From: Actinorhabdospora filicis | GTDB lineage: Bacteria; Actinomycetota; Actinomycetes; Mycobacteriales; Micromonosporaceae | Assembly (NCBI RefSeq): GCF_030269765.1 | Contig: NZ_BSTX01000003.1 | Coordinates: forward strand, 737,860 to 801,859 | DNA: 64,000 bases | Direction of reading: 5' to 3' | Shown here: positions 25,245-32,086 of the stretch, one piece after another | How the letters are laid out: each line of letters begins with the position of its first letter | Position numbering within the stretch: the first letter of the stretch is position 1 | The notes under the pieces: generated by a model | Database searches by the model: none | Told to the model about the DNA's origin: nothing | What the model saw: only the letters and a program-made list of their open reading frames with translations | Translations under genes and position numbers: made by a program

Positions 25245-25894
25245 GGCCGGTTACCTTTCGTGGAAGCCGCGTGCCGGTCGGCGGCGGCGAGGCGCTGCGG
25301 TGTCCCGCAGTCGATGAACACTCCGTCATGGGTGACGACCTGGAGTTCCCCGGCGGCCTCGGCGGGCCGCCACACCGTGCGGACCAGCTCGCCGGGGACC
25401 ACCGGCAGGGCCGACACGCGCGACCAGGGCAGCAGGGACGCGCCCGCGAAGGCGTGCCCGGAGAACAGGTGCGGTTCGCCGGGCGCGAGGACGCCCAGGA
25501 GCCGCACGGTCTGGCCGTCCCACCCGTCGAGCATCTTGCGCAGGGACGCCTCGCCCTCGGCGAGGTAGGCGTCGGCGTTGCACACCAGGACGCCGCGCCC
25601 GCCGATCCAGTCGCGCAGGTTCGCCACGCCGCCGGAGGTGCCCAGCGCGGGCGGCTCCTCGACCGACAGGCGCGCGCGGTCGCCGACGGCGTCCACGATC
25701 TGGGCGGCGAGGTAGCAGGCGTTCACCGCCACGTCGGCGGGCCCGGACAGGCCGACGGCCGCCAGGCGCGCCAGCGTCCGGTCCAGCAGGCTCACGCCGC
25801 CCACCGGCAGCAGCGGCTTGGGCGTGGTGAGGGTCAGCGGGCGCAGCCGCGTCCCCTCACCGGCGGCCAGGACCACCGCGCACACGTCAGTCAT
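25241..25894 (-). CDS. Sugar-phosphate nucleotidyltransferase (NTP_transferase family)
   Basis: A 217-residue enzyme of the glucose-1-phosphate nucleotidyltransferase family. The N-terminal signature VVLAAGEGTRLRPLTLTTPKPLLPV holds the G-x-G-T-R-x-x-P-x-T loop and the conserved Lys-Pro. VCNADAYLA carries the metal-binding Asp. It is short and lacks the C-terminal left-handed helix of GlmU/GlgC, resembling MurNAc-1-phosphate uridylyltransferase (MurU)-like or HddC-like proteins. The sugar is unknown. It overlaps the NUDIX gene upstream by eight bases and the AsnC-type gene downstream by four. Confidence 0.85.
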   Translation of the reverse strand: MTDVCAVVLAAGEGTRLRPLTLTTPKPLLPVGGVSLLDRTLARLAAVGLSGPADVAVNACYLAAQIVDAVGDRARLSVEEPPALGTSGGVANLRDWIGGRGVLVCNADAYLAEGEASLRKMLDGWDGQTVRLLGVLAPGEPHLFSGHAFAGASLLPWSRVSALPVVPGELVRTVWRPAEAAGELQVVTHDGVFIDCGTPQRLAAADRHAASTKGNRP

Positions 25895-26408
25895 GGACGG
25901 GCTCCCCGAGCGCCTCGGAGTAGGGGCCGATGCCGTAGTGGGACAGCAGCTTCGCGCTGGCCGGGGTCAGCGGCGGCAGATCGTCGAGGCGGTGCCAGCG
26001 GGCGTCGAGGACCTCGGCGCCGTCCACGCTCGGCTCGTGCGTCTCGGCGTCGACGCGCGCGGTGAAGACCATGTCCACCCATCGGCCGCCGACGTGCACG
26101 ACCGCGCTCGGGTTCGCCGGCTTGAGCTCCACGCTCAGGCCGGTCTCCTCGCGCAGCTCGCGGACGGCGGCGTGCGCGGGCGCCTCACCGCGGTCGATGA
26201 GCCCGGCCGGCAGCCCCCACCCGAAGCCGGGCGGCTGGCGGAGCATCAGCAGGCGCTCACCGTCGGCGTCGAACAGCAGGATCACCGCGCCCAGGATGTA
26301 CTTCGGCGAGACCCGCCGGGCCAGGAACCGCTGCATCTTGCGCGGAAGCCGGTAGAAGACGCGGTAAACGGTGCCGCGCAGGAGCCCGGCTCGACGTCGA
26401 GTGACCAT
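25887..26408 (-). CDS. NUDIX hydrolase
   Basis: A 173-residue NUDIX hydrolase. The NUDIX box reads GLIDRGEAPAHAAVRELREETGL, matching G-x5-E-x7-R-E-x2-E-E-x-G with the metal-binding glutamates. A basic N-terminal extension of about 35 residues (RRRAGLLRGTVYRVFYRLPRK) precedes the domain. Substrate is a nucleoside diphosphate linked to some moiety, not predictable. It lies between trpD and the nucleotidyltransferase in the same leftward operon, so a role in nucleotide-sugar turnover is possible. Confidence 0.88.
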   Translation of the reverse strand: MVTRRRAGLLRGTVYRVFYRLPRKMQRFLARRVSPKYILGAVILLFDADGERLLMLRQPPGFGWGLPAGLIDRGEAPAHAAVRELREETGLSVELKPANPSAVVHVGGRWVDMVFTARVDAETHEPSVDGAEVLDARWHRLDDLPPLTPASAKLLSHYGIGPYSEALGEPVHD

Positions 26409-26440
26409 GACCGCTTACCTTACGCAGAACCGCCGGGGCC

Positions 26441-27496
26441 CTACGCGGCCGCCACTTCGACCCAGCGCGCCAGCGTCCGCTCGGCCGCCCCGGAGTCGAT
26501 CGCGGTCGCCGCCCGCTCCAGGCCGCGCGCCATCGCCTCGGGCAGCCGCGAGGGCCAGTCGAGGGACTCCTCACCCAGGCCCTCCTGGGCGGCGAAGGCC
26601 GCGGCGGCGTTCAGCAGGACCGCGTCGCGCACCGGACCCGTGGCACCCGCCAGGACCTCCCGCGCCACCCGCGAGTTGAAGGCCGCGTCGTCACCGCGCA
26701 GGGCCTCCGGAGCCGCGCGGGCGATGCCCAGGTCGGCGGCGTCGATGACGGACTCGGTGACCACACCCCGGTGCGCCAGCCACACCCGCGTGGGCGCGGT
26801 GACGGTGAACTCGTCGAGGCCGTCCTCGCCGCGCAGCACCAGCGCGCACGCGCCCCGCTGCGCCATGACCCCCGCCATCACCGGCGCCATGACCACGTCG
26901 GCGCACCCGATCGCGCCGATCAGCGGCCGCGCCGGGTTCGTCAGCGGGCCGAGGAAGTTGAAGAAGGTCGGGATGCCCATCTCCCGGCGCGGACCCGAGG
27001 CGTGCCGCATCCCGGAGTGGAACCGCCCGGCGAAGCAGAAGCCGATACCGGCCTCGTGGACGCAGCGCGCCACCGCCGCCGGACTCAGGTCCAGCGGGAT
27101 CCCCAGCGCCTCGATCAGGTCCGCCGAACCGCACTTCGAGGACGCCGCCCGGTTCCCGTGCTTCACCACCGGCACACCGCCACCGGCGACGACCATCGCC
27201 GCCATCGTGGAGATGTTCACAGTGTGGGCCTGGTCTCCGCCCGTCCCGACGACATCGGCGGCGACCGGCAGCTCACCCGGCAGCGGAACGGCGGCCGCGA
27301 TCATCGCCGCGGCCAGGCCGTCCAGCTCCTCGGGCGTGACCCCCTTGGCGCGCAGGGCGACGGCGAACCCGGCGATCTGCGCCGGAGTCGCCTCCCCGGC
27401 CATGATCTCCTCCATGGCCCACGCCACGTCCTCCCAGGACAACCGCGTGCCGGACAGGACGGTGGACAGCAGATGCGGCCAGGTACGCGCGCCCAT
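26441..27496 (-). CDS. trpD: Anthranilate phosphoribosyltransferase
   Basis: A 351-residue enzyme of tryptophan synthesis that joins anthranilate to PRPP. Visible motifs: the PRPP loop VVGTGGDQAHTVNIST, the KHGNRAASSKCGSADLIE segment that binds anthranilate and PRPP, and the metal site near VLRGEDGLDEFT. Length agrees with family norm. ATG at 27496 follows a GAGAGAGG box. It is 14 bases downstream of the pseudo-receiver gene and leads an operon with NUDIX, nucleotidyltransferase and AsnC-type genes, away from other trp genes, as common in actinobacteria near the cta/qcr genes. Confidence 0.95.
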   Translation of the reverse strand: MGARTWPHLLSTVLSGTRLSWEDVAWAMEEIMAGEATPAQIAGFAVALRAKGVTPEELDGLAAAMIAAAVPLPGELPVAADVVGTGGDQAHTVNISTMAAMVVAGGGVPVVKHGNRAASSKCGSADLIEALGIPLDLSPAAVARCVHEAGIGFCFAGRFHSGMRHASGPRREMGIPTFFNFLGPLTNPARPLIGAIGCADVVMAPVMAGVMAQRGACALVLRGEDGLDEFTVTAPTRVWLAHRGVVTESVIDAADLGIARAAPEALRGDDAAFNSRVAREVLAGATGPVRDAVLLNAAAAFAAQEGLGEESLDWPSRLPEAMARGLERAATAIDSGAAERTLARWVEVAAA

Positions 27497-27510
27497 GGGG
27501 GCCTCTCTCG

Positions 27511-27912
27511 TTACTTGACGACGGGGGTGCGGCGCCGCTGGAGAAGCTCGACGACCTTCACGGCCGTGGTCACCGGGTCCAGCGGGTGGGTCAGCGTGGC
27601 GTCGGCGCGCGACCAGGCGCCCAGCCACTCGTCGGCCGACCGGGCCAGGACCACGCACGAGGTGGGCGGGTCCTCCAGCTCGTCGCGCAGCTGACGGGCG
27701 ACACCCAGGCCACCGGCGGGCTGCGCCTCGCCGTCCAGCAGGACCAGATCCACCTCGTAGGTGTCGATCAGCCGGACGGTCTCGTCGTAGTCGGCGGACT
27801 CGACGTACTCGATCTCGACACCCGCCGCCGGGCGATCGCCGATGGCCGAGCGCATGGCCTTGCGCACCGCCGGGTTGTGGCTGTACAGAAGGACGGTGTA
27901 CTCGGTGCTCAT
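27511..27912 (-). CDS. Receiver-like (pseudo-response-regulator) protein
   Basis: A 133-residue CheY-like fold without an output domain. The strand-three segment VDLVLLDGEAQPAGGLG keeps an Asp at the usual phosphorylation position and the Gly after it. The N-terminal acidic pair that binds magnesium is replaced (VLLYSHNPAVRK), and the conserved Lys of strand five is replaced by His (TLTHPLDP). Normal metal-dependent phosphorylation is therefore doubtful, and a protein-interaction role is likelier. ATG at 27912 gives the family N-terminus STEYTVLLYS. First gene of the trpD operon; a G-rich tract and 1.7 kb without genes lie upstream. Confidence 0.8.
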   Translation of the reverse strand: MSTEYTVLLYSHNPAVRKAMRSAIGDRPAAGVEIEYVESADYDETVRLIDTYEVDLVLLDGEAQPAGGLGVARQLRDELEDPPTSCVVLARSADEWLGAWSRADATLTHPLDPVTTAVKVVELLQRRRTPVVK

Positions 27913-27992
27913 TGGTGCGCTCCGGATGGGTCGGGTTCTTTTGGGGGTGCTCCACGGTGGGGCGGTGGGGCACACAGCGGATCGTACTCGCC

Positions 27993-28034
27993 GGGGGATG
28001 GGGGAGGGGGAGGAGTGGGGCGGGTTGGGGTGGG
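27993..28034 (+). other. G-run tract with G-quadruplex potential
   Basis: Within 42 bases there are at least six runs of three to five Gs (for example gggggatgggggaggggg). It lies 80-120 bases upstream of the pseudo-receiver/trpD operon start, with the G-rich strand on the opposite (template) side. Confidence 0.6.
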
Positions 28035-28142
28035 CTTCGGGCCCGGCCCCGGCTCCACGCCCGTCTCGCTTCTTGTCTTCCCCTGCGGATCGGCCGCTTT
28101 CTCTTCCCCGGGTTGGCGCTGGTTGTTCCTCACCCTCTGGAC

Positions 28143-28185
28143 AGGGGTGTCACCCCTAGGACCCGACCAGGGGTGCGGCCCCTGG
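28143..28185. repeat. Two tandem short hairpins
   Basis: The first hairpin has seven-base arms aggggtg/cacccct around one base (28143-28157). The second has seven-base arms ccagggg/cccctgg with a five-base loop (28167-28185). They lie just upstream of the long hairpin element, far from any stop codon, so they are not obvious gene terminators. Confidence 0.6.
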
Positions 28186-28236
28186 ACGCCGGACCTCTCT
28201 CGGGAGGCTCCACCCCCGTTCGGCTTTGAGGACGGT

Positions 28237-28300
28237 GAACGCAGAACCTGGGGGTGTCAAGACGGAAGGGCGTGTCTTGACACCCCCAGAACCTGCGTTC
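28237..28300 (+). repeat. Long hairpin element, copy 1
   Basis: An outer stem of eight bases (GAACGCAG with CTGCGTTC), a five-base internal loop, and an inner stem of 16 perfect pairs (28248-28263 with 28274-28289, containing GGGGGTGTCAAGAC), closed by a ten-base loop ggaagggcgt. A second copy in opposite orientation is at 63698-63760. The flanks are also alike: GTTCGGC and GACGGTGAAC before it, and GACCCGTC-x-GGCCG after it. No gene is recognised here. Confidence 0.85.
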
Positions 28301-28412
28301 TATGACCCGTCGGCCGACCGAGGGAGGATCCTCTCCTATCCCGAGACAGCTTCAGCGGATCTGGTCACGGGGTCGCGGTTTGTTTGCGGGCTGCGGGCCG
28401 TCTCGTTGGGGC

Positions 28413-29340
28413 TCTAAAACAACAGGCTCCCGTCCCCACCCGGGTTCTGACCCCGTAGCAAGCCAGTCACCTTGCCCGGCTCTAAAACAACGAGCTCCGT
28501 CTGTTGCCCGGGTCTTGACCCCGTTGCCGGCCAGTCACTGTCCCCGGCTTCAAGCCGCGTGGTGCTGCGCATCGCACCCGGCTCGGTTGTGCGGCTTGCT
28601 CTCGCCTTCGGGCGGGCTTCGGACTCGGGCTTGCGTGCCCGCCCGGGTCTTGCCTTCGTGGCCGGCCGGTCACTTCGCCCGGTTCAGCCCTCGTGCACAG
28701 GCTGCGCATCGCACCCAGGTCTGTTCCGCGTCTTGCTCTCACCTTCGGGTGGCCTTCGTGCACGGGCTCGCGTGCCTGCGTGTGCCTTGCCTCCGTAGCC
28801 GGCGGCTCGGCTTGCCCGGCCCGGGTCAGTTCTCGCGCATCCGGCTACGCACCGCACCTGGCTAGGCATCGCATCCGGCCACCCATCGCACCCGGCCACC
28901 CATCGCACCCGGCTCTGTCCGGCGTCTCACCCTCATCGTTGCGTGGGCCTGACCCACGAGCTTTCGCGTGGCCGGGTCTTGCCGTTGTTGCCCACTGGTC
29001 GCCACGTCGCCTCCCTCCCCACGGGCTGCACGCCGCACTCGGCCCGGGTCTTTCGTCGCAGGCTTGTCCTCGGGCGGCTCTGGGTGGCCATCGTGCGGTG
29101 GGTTCGTCCACGCTGGCCCCTCCCCGCCCGGCCCGCGCTGTGCCCGCCCACGGTTCGCCTCGGCCGCCTCGCCCTCGGCTCCGCCCGCCCCGCCCGTCTC
29201 ACTGCGCCCGCCCCGCCCGCATCGCCCCGCGCGCCTCCGCCTCGTGGCCCGCCCAGCCTCCGTGGCCCGGCCCGGCCCTGCCCCCGCTCGCATCGCCCCG
29301 CGCGCCTCCGCCCCCGTGGCCCGGCCCTGCCCCCCGCCCC
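28413..29340 (+). repeat. Degenerate tandem repeat array, period about 68 bases
   Basis: Two 68-base units start with tctaaaacaac at 28413 and 28481, each containing cccgggt(t/c)(c/t)tgaccccgt and ccagtcac. Longer units of about 134-140 bases follow, with ctgcgcatcgcaccc at 28565 and 28702 and cccgggtcttgccttcgt at 28642. A shortened relative is at 28972. Three copies of a 17-18-base piece (catcgcacccggccacc type) lie at about 28866-28917. At the far end cgcatcgccccgcgcgcc repeats at 29219 and 29289, period 70. Open frames here change phase between units, so they are not taken as genes. Confidence 0.75.
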
Positions 29341-29580
29341 CCGCCGTCGTCCCCCCGTCGTCCCCGGCGGGGTCCTCGGGGTGCTTCAGCGGGTCACTCG
29401 GTGCTCGTCCTCCTCGCCGTCGGAGTGCGTCCGCTCACTCCGGTGGGCGTGTCGTGGGCGTGTCGGGTGGGGGTCGGCGGGTCGGTGTTCGTGCTGCTCA
29501 TGCCCTATCCCCTACATGAGACACGCGCGGATTCCGCACCCCTCTACATTCCGTCGACGATCAACGGTAATAATGACCGC

Positions 29581-30192
29581 GTGACAGCCGCCCAAGCCAC
29601 CATCGACAAGAGCCGAATTCACTCTCTGACCCGTCCCAACATGGTCAGCGTCGGCACGATCGTTTGGCTATCCAGCGAACTGATGTTCTTCGCGGCGCTG
29701 TTCGCCGCCTTCTTCTCCATCCGGGCGCACTCGCCCGAGCTGTGGGCGGAGAGGTCCGAGGAACTGAACGTGCCGTACGCGCTGACGTTCACCGTGATCC
29801 TGGTGGCGTCTTCCATCACCTGTCAGCTCGGTGTGTTCGCAGCCGAGAAGGGTGACGTGTACGGCGTGCGTCGCTGGTTCACCATCACGTTCGTGATGGG
29901 CCTGATCTTCGTGCTCGGCCAGGCCAACGAGTATCGCACTCTGGTCTCCGAGGGCGTCAAGATCAACAGCGACGGCTACGGGACGATGTTCTACCTGACC
30001 ACGGGTTTCCACGGTCTGCACGTGACCGGTGGTCTGGTGGCGTTCATCTTCTACATGATCCGCACGACGATGGGCCGCTTCACACCGGCGCAGGCGACCT
30101 CCGCGATCGTGGTGTCCTATTACTGGCACTTCGTCGACATCGTGTGGATCGGGCTGTTCGGCATGATCTACATTCTTCCGTTCCTGAAGTAA
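29581..30192 (+). CDS. ctaE: Cytochrome c oxidase subunit III (aa3-type)
   Basis: A 203-residue integral membrane protein with five transmembrane helices, the short actinobacterial form of subunit III. Motifs include RPNMVSVGTIVWLSSELMFF, TGFHGLHVTGGLVAF and YYWHFVDIVWIGLFGMIY, the last two with conserved histidines. The GTG at 29581 starts at the family N-terminus; an ATG eight bases upstream is out of frame and soon stops. It leads the ctaE-qcrCAB operon. ctaC-ctaF is 7 kb to the left. Confidence 0.94.
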   Translation: MTAAQATIDKSRIHSLTRPNMVSVGTIVWLSSELMFFAALFAAFFSIRAHSPELWAERSEELNVPYALTFTVILVASSITCQLGVFAAEKGDVYGVRRWFTITFVMGLIFVLGQANEYRTLVSEGVKINSDGYGTMFYLTTGFHGLHVTGGLVAFIFYMIRTTMGRFTPAQATSAIVVSYYWHFVDIVWIGLFGMIYILPFLK

Positions 30193-30200
30193 AGGTGAGG

Positions 30201-31007
30201 ATGACCGTGGCTGCTACCAGCAGACCTCCACGCCGTCGGTTCCGTCGCCTCGGCAAGGTGCTGCGATTCATCGCCGCCCTTTCCCTCGTCGGCGCCATCT
30301 ACACGGCTTTCGCGCCCGGCATCTACGCCGACGAGCCCAAGGGCTTCACCGCCGAGGACATCGCCAAGGGCAAGGCGATCTTCGACCAGAGCTGCATCAC
30401 CTGCCACGGCAACAACGCGCAGGGCGTCGACGACCGCGGTCCCAGCCTCATCGGCGTCGGCCCGGCGGCGGTGGAGTTCCAGGTGAACACCGGTCGCATG
30501 CCGATGGCGCGCCAAGAGGCGCAGGCGGAGCGCAAGACGCCCATGTTCACGCCCGAGGAGGCCTACTTCCTCGCGGCGTACATCGACTCCCTCGGCGGTG
30601 GCCCGGCGGTTCCCAAGGGCGTCGACCTGAACGACCTCTCGAACGCCGACGTCGCCACCGGCGGCACGCTGTTCCGGGTCAACTGCTCCAGCTGCCACGC
30701 GTTCTCCACCGGCGGTGGAGCGCTGTCCTCGGGCAAGTACGCCCCGTCGCTGTTCCCGGCCACGCCGACCGAGATCTACCAGGCGATGCTGACCGGGCCG
30801 CAGAACATGCCGGTGTTCGCCGACAACCAGCTCACGCCCGAGCAGAAGCGCGACCTGATCGCCTACATCAAGTACATCCAGAACGACCAGGCGCAGGGCG
30901 GCTGGGATCTGGGCGCGTTCGGCCCCAGCACCGAGGGCCTCGCGATCTTCCTGGTCGGAATCGTCGCGCTCGCCGTCGCGACGCTGTGGATTGCGGGTAA
31001 GTCATGA
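30201..31007 (+). CDS. qcrC: Diheme cytochrome c subunit of the bcc complex
   Basis: A 268-residue membrane-anchored c-type cytochrome. An N-terminal membrane segment (about residues 18-36) is followed by two heme-binding domains with CITCH and CSSCH motifs and distal methionines (for example GRMPMA and NMPVF), then a C-terminal helix LAIFLVGIVALAVATLWIAG. Actinobacteria lack soluble cytochrome c, and this diheme subunit passes electrons directly to CuA of ctaC. ATG at 30201 follows AAAGGTGAGG. Stop overlaps qcrA start by four bases. Confidence 0.95.
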   Translation: MTVAATSRPPRRRFRRLGKVLRFIAALSLVGAIYTAFAPGIYADEPKGFTAEDIAKGKAIFDQSCITCHGNNAQGVDDRGPSLIGVGPAAVEFQVNTGRMPMARQEAQAERKTPMFTPEEAYFLAAYIDSLGGGPAVPKGVDLNDLSNADVATGGTLFRVNCSSCHAFSTGGGALSSGKYAPSLFPATPTEIYQAMLTGPQNMPVFADNQLTPEQKRDLIAYIKYIQNDQAQGGWDLGAFGPSTEGLAIFLVGIVALAVATLWIAGKS

Positions 31008-32086
31008 GCAAGGAAGCGACGCCGGGCGACGCCGAGCCGATCGACGTCATGGACCCCAAGACCACTCAGTACGAGCTGGTCAAAGAGGCGCTGCGCCGCG
31101 ATGGCATCGAGATCCTCCACTACGAGCCGCGCTATGAGCCCGGCTCGAAGGAGGAGAAGCGCGTCGAGCGGACCATCGCGTTCTTCTTCGCCCTCACCGG
31201 CCTGGGCGCCCTCGGCTTCATCGTCACCTACATCTGGTGGCCCTACGAGTACGAGTTCGGCGGCGCCGACGTCATGTCCAAGTGGTACACGCCGATGCTC
31301 GGCCTGTGCCTCGGCGTGGCCCTCGCCGGTCTCGGCCTCGGCGTCCTGACCTGGGCGAAGAAGCTCCTCCCCAAGGAGGAGATGATCCAGGAACGTCACG
31401 ACGGCGCCTCGGAGCCCGAGGACCGCAAGCTGGCCGGCGCGGTGCTGGCCGGCGTCGGCGGCGACATCGGCATCCACCGGCGGCCGCTGCTCAAGCGCGC
31501 GCTGCTGTTCGGTGCCGCGCCGCTGGGCCTGGCCGCGCTCATGCCCATCGGCGGGCTGATCAAGGACCCGAAGAACGACCTCTTCGAGACCGGCTTCAAT
31601 AAGAAGTTCAACAACGGCAAGCCCGTGCGCCTCATGCGCGAGGACGGCACCCTGGTCCGGCCCGAGGACGTCTCGGTCGGCGGCCAGATCACCGTCTTCC
31701 CGGCCATCCCGGGCGGCGCGAGCCTGAAGCACGCCGACTCGCCGACCCTGCTCATCCACCTGCGCGAAGCCGACGCCGAAGAGGCCCGGAAGAACGCCTA
31801 CGTGATGAACCAGGGCTCGCAGTGGCAGAACTTCATCGCCTACTCCAAGATCTGCACGCACGTCGGCTGCCCCGCCAGCCTCTACGAGCAGCAGACGAAC
31901 CGGCTGCTGTGCCCGTGCCACCAGTCGCAGTTCCACATCACCGACAACGCCAAGCCGATCTTCGGTCCGGCCACGCGCTCGCTGCCGCAGCTGCCGCTCG
32001 ACGTGGACGAAGAGGGCTACCTCTACGCGACCGAGGACTACAAGGTCGCCATCGGCCCGGCCTTCTGGGAGCGTGAGAAGAAGTGA
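31004..32086 (+). CDS. qcrA: Rieske iron-sulfur subunit of the bcc complex
   Basis: A 360-residue Rieske protein. Two helices lie near residues 57-77 and 95-120, a third (LLFGAAPLGLAALMPIGGL) precedes the soluble domain. The [2Fe-2S] site is given by CTHVGCPASLY and CPCHQSQFHI, with two Cys and two His ligands. Long N-terminus and three helices are the actinobacterial form. It takes electrons from menaquinol at the cytochrome b site and passes them to qcrC. ATG overlaps the qcrC stop; the stop overlaps qcrB as GTGA. Confidence 0.95.
   Translation: MSKEATPGDAEPIDVMDPKTTQYELVKEALRRDGIEILHYEPRYEPGSKEEKRVERTIAFFFALTGLGALGFIVTYIWWPYEYEFGGADVMSKWYTPMLGLCLGVALAGLGLGVLTWAKKLLPKEEMIQERHDGASEPEDRKLAGAVLAGVGGDIGIHRRPLLKRALLFGAAPLGLAALMPIGGLIKDPKNDLFETGFNKKFNNGKPVRLMREDGTLVRPEDVSVGGQITVFPAIPGGASLKHADSPTLLIHLREADAEEARKNAYVMNQGSQWQNFIAYSKICTHVGCPASLYEQQTNRLLCPCHQSQFHITDNAKPIFGPATRSLPQLPLDVDEEGYLYATEDYKVAIGPAFWEREKK

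Larger units (their letters stand above)
27913..29580. other. 1.7-kb gene-free region between divergent pseudo-receiver and ctaE genes
   Basis: Holds the G-run tract, two small hairpins, the long hairpin element and the degenerate array, each listed separately. The last 240 bases (29341-29580) become less biased and should contain the ctaE promoter, though no clear -35/-10 pair can be named. No protein-coding gene, tRNA or recognised ncRNA is seen. Confidence 0.7.

Noticed and set aside
28413..28548. Possible CRISPR-like repeat (two copies beginning tctaaaacaac)
   Set aside because: Only two 68-base copies share similarity over most of their length, with no spacer pattern and no cas genes. 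The similarity grades into the degenerate array.
28413..29340. Several open frames over 100 codons in the first repeat array
   Set aside because: They run in multiple frames, change phase between repeat units, lack ribosome sites and give Pro/Arg/Ser-rich products with no domain. Treated as non-coding.
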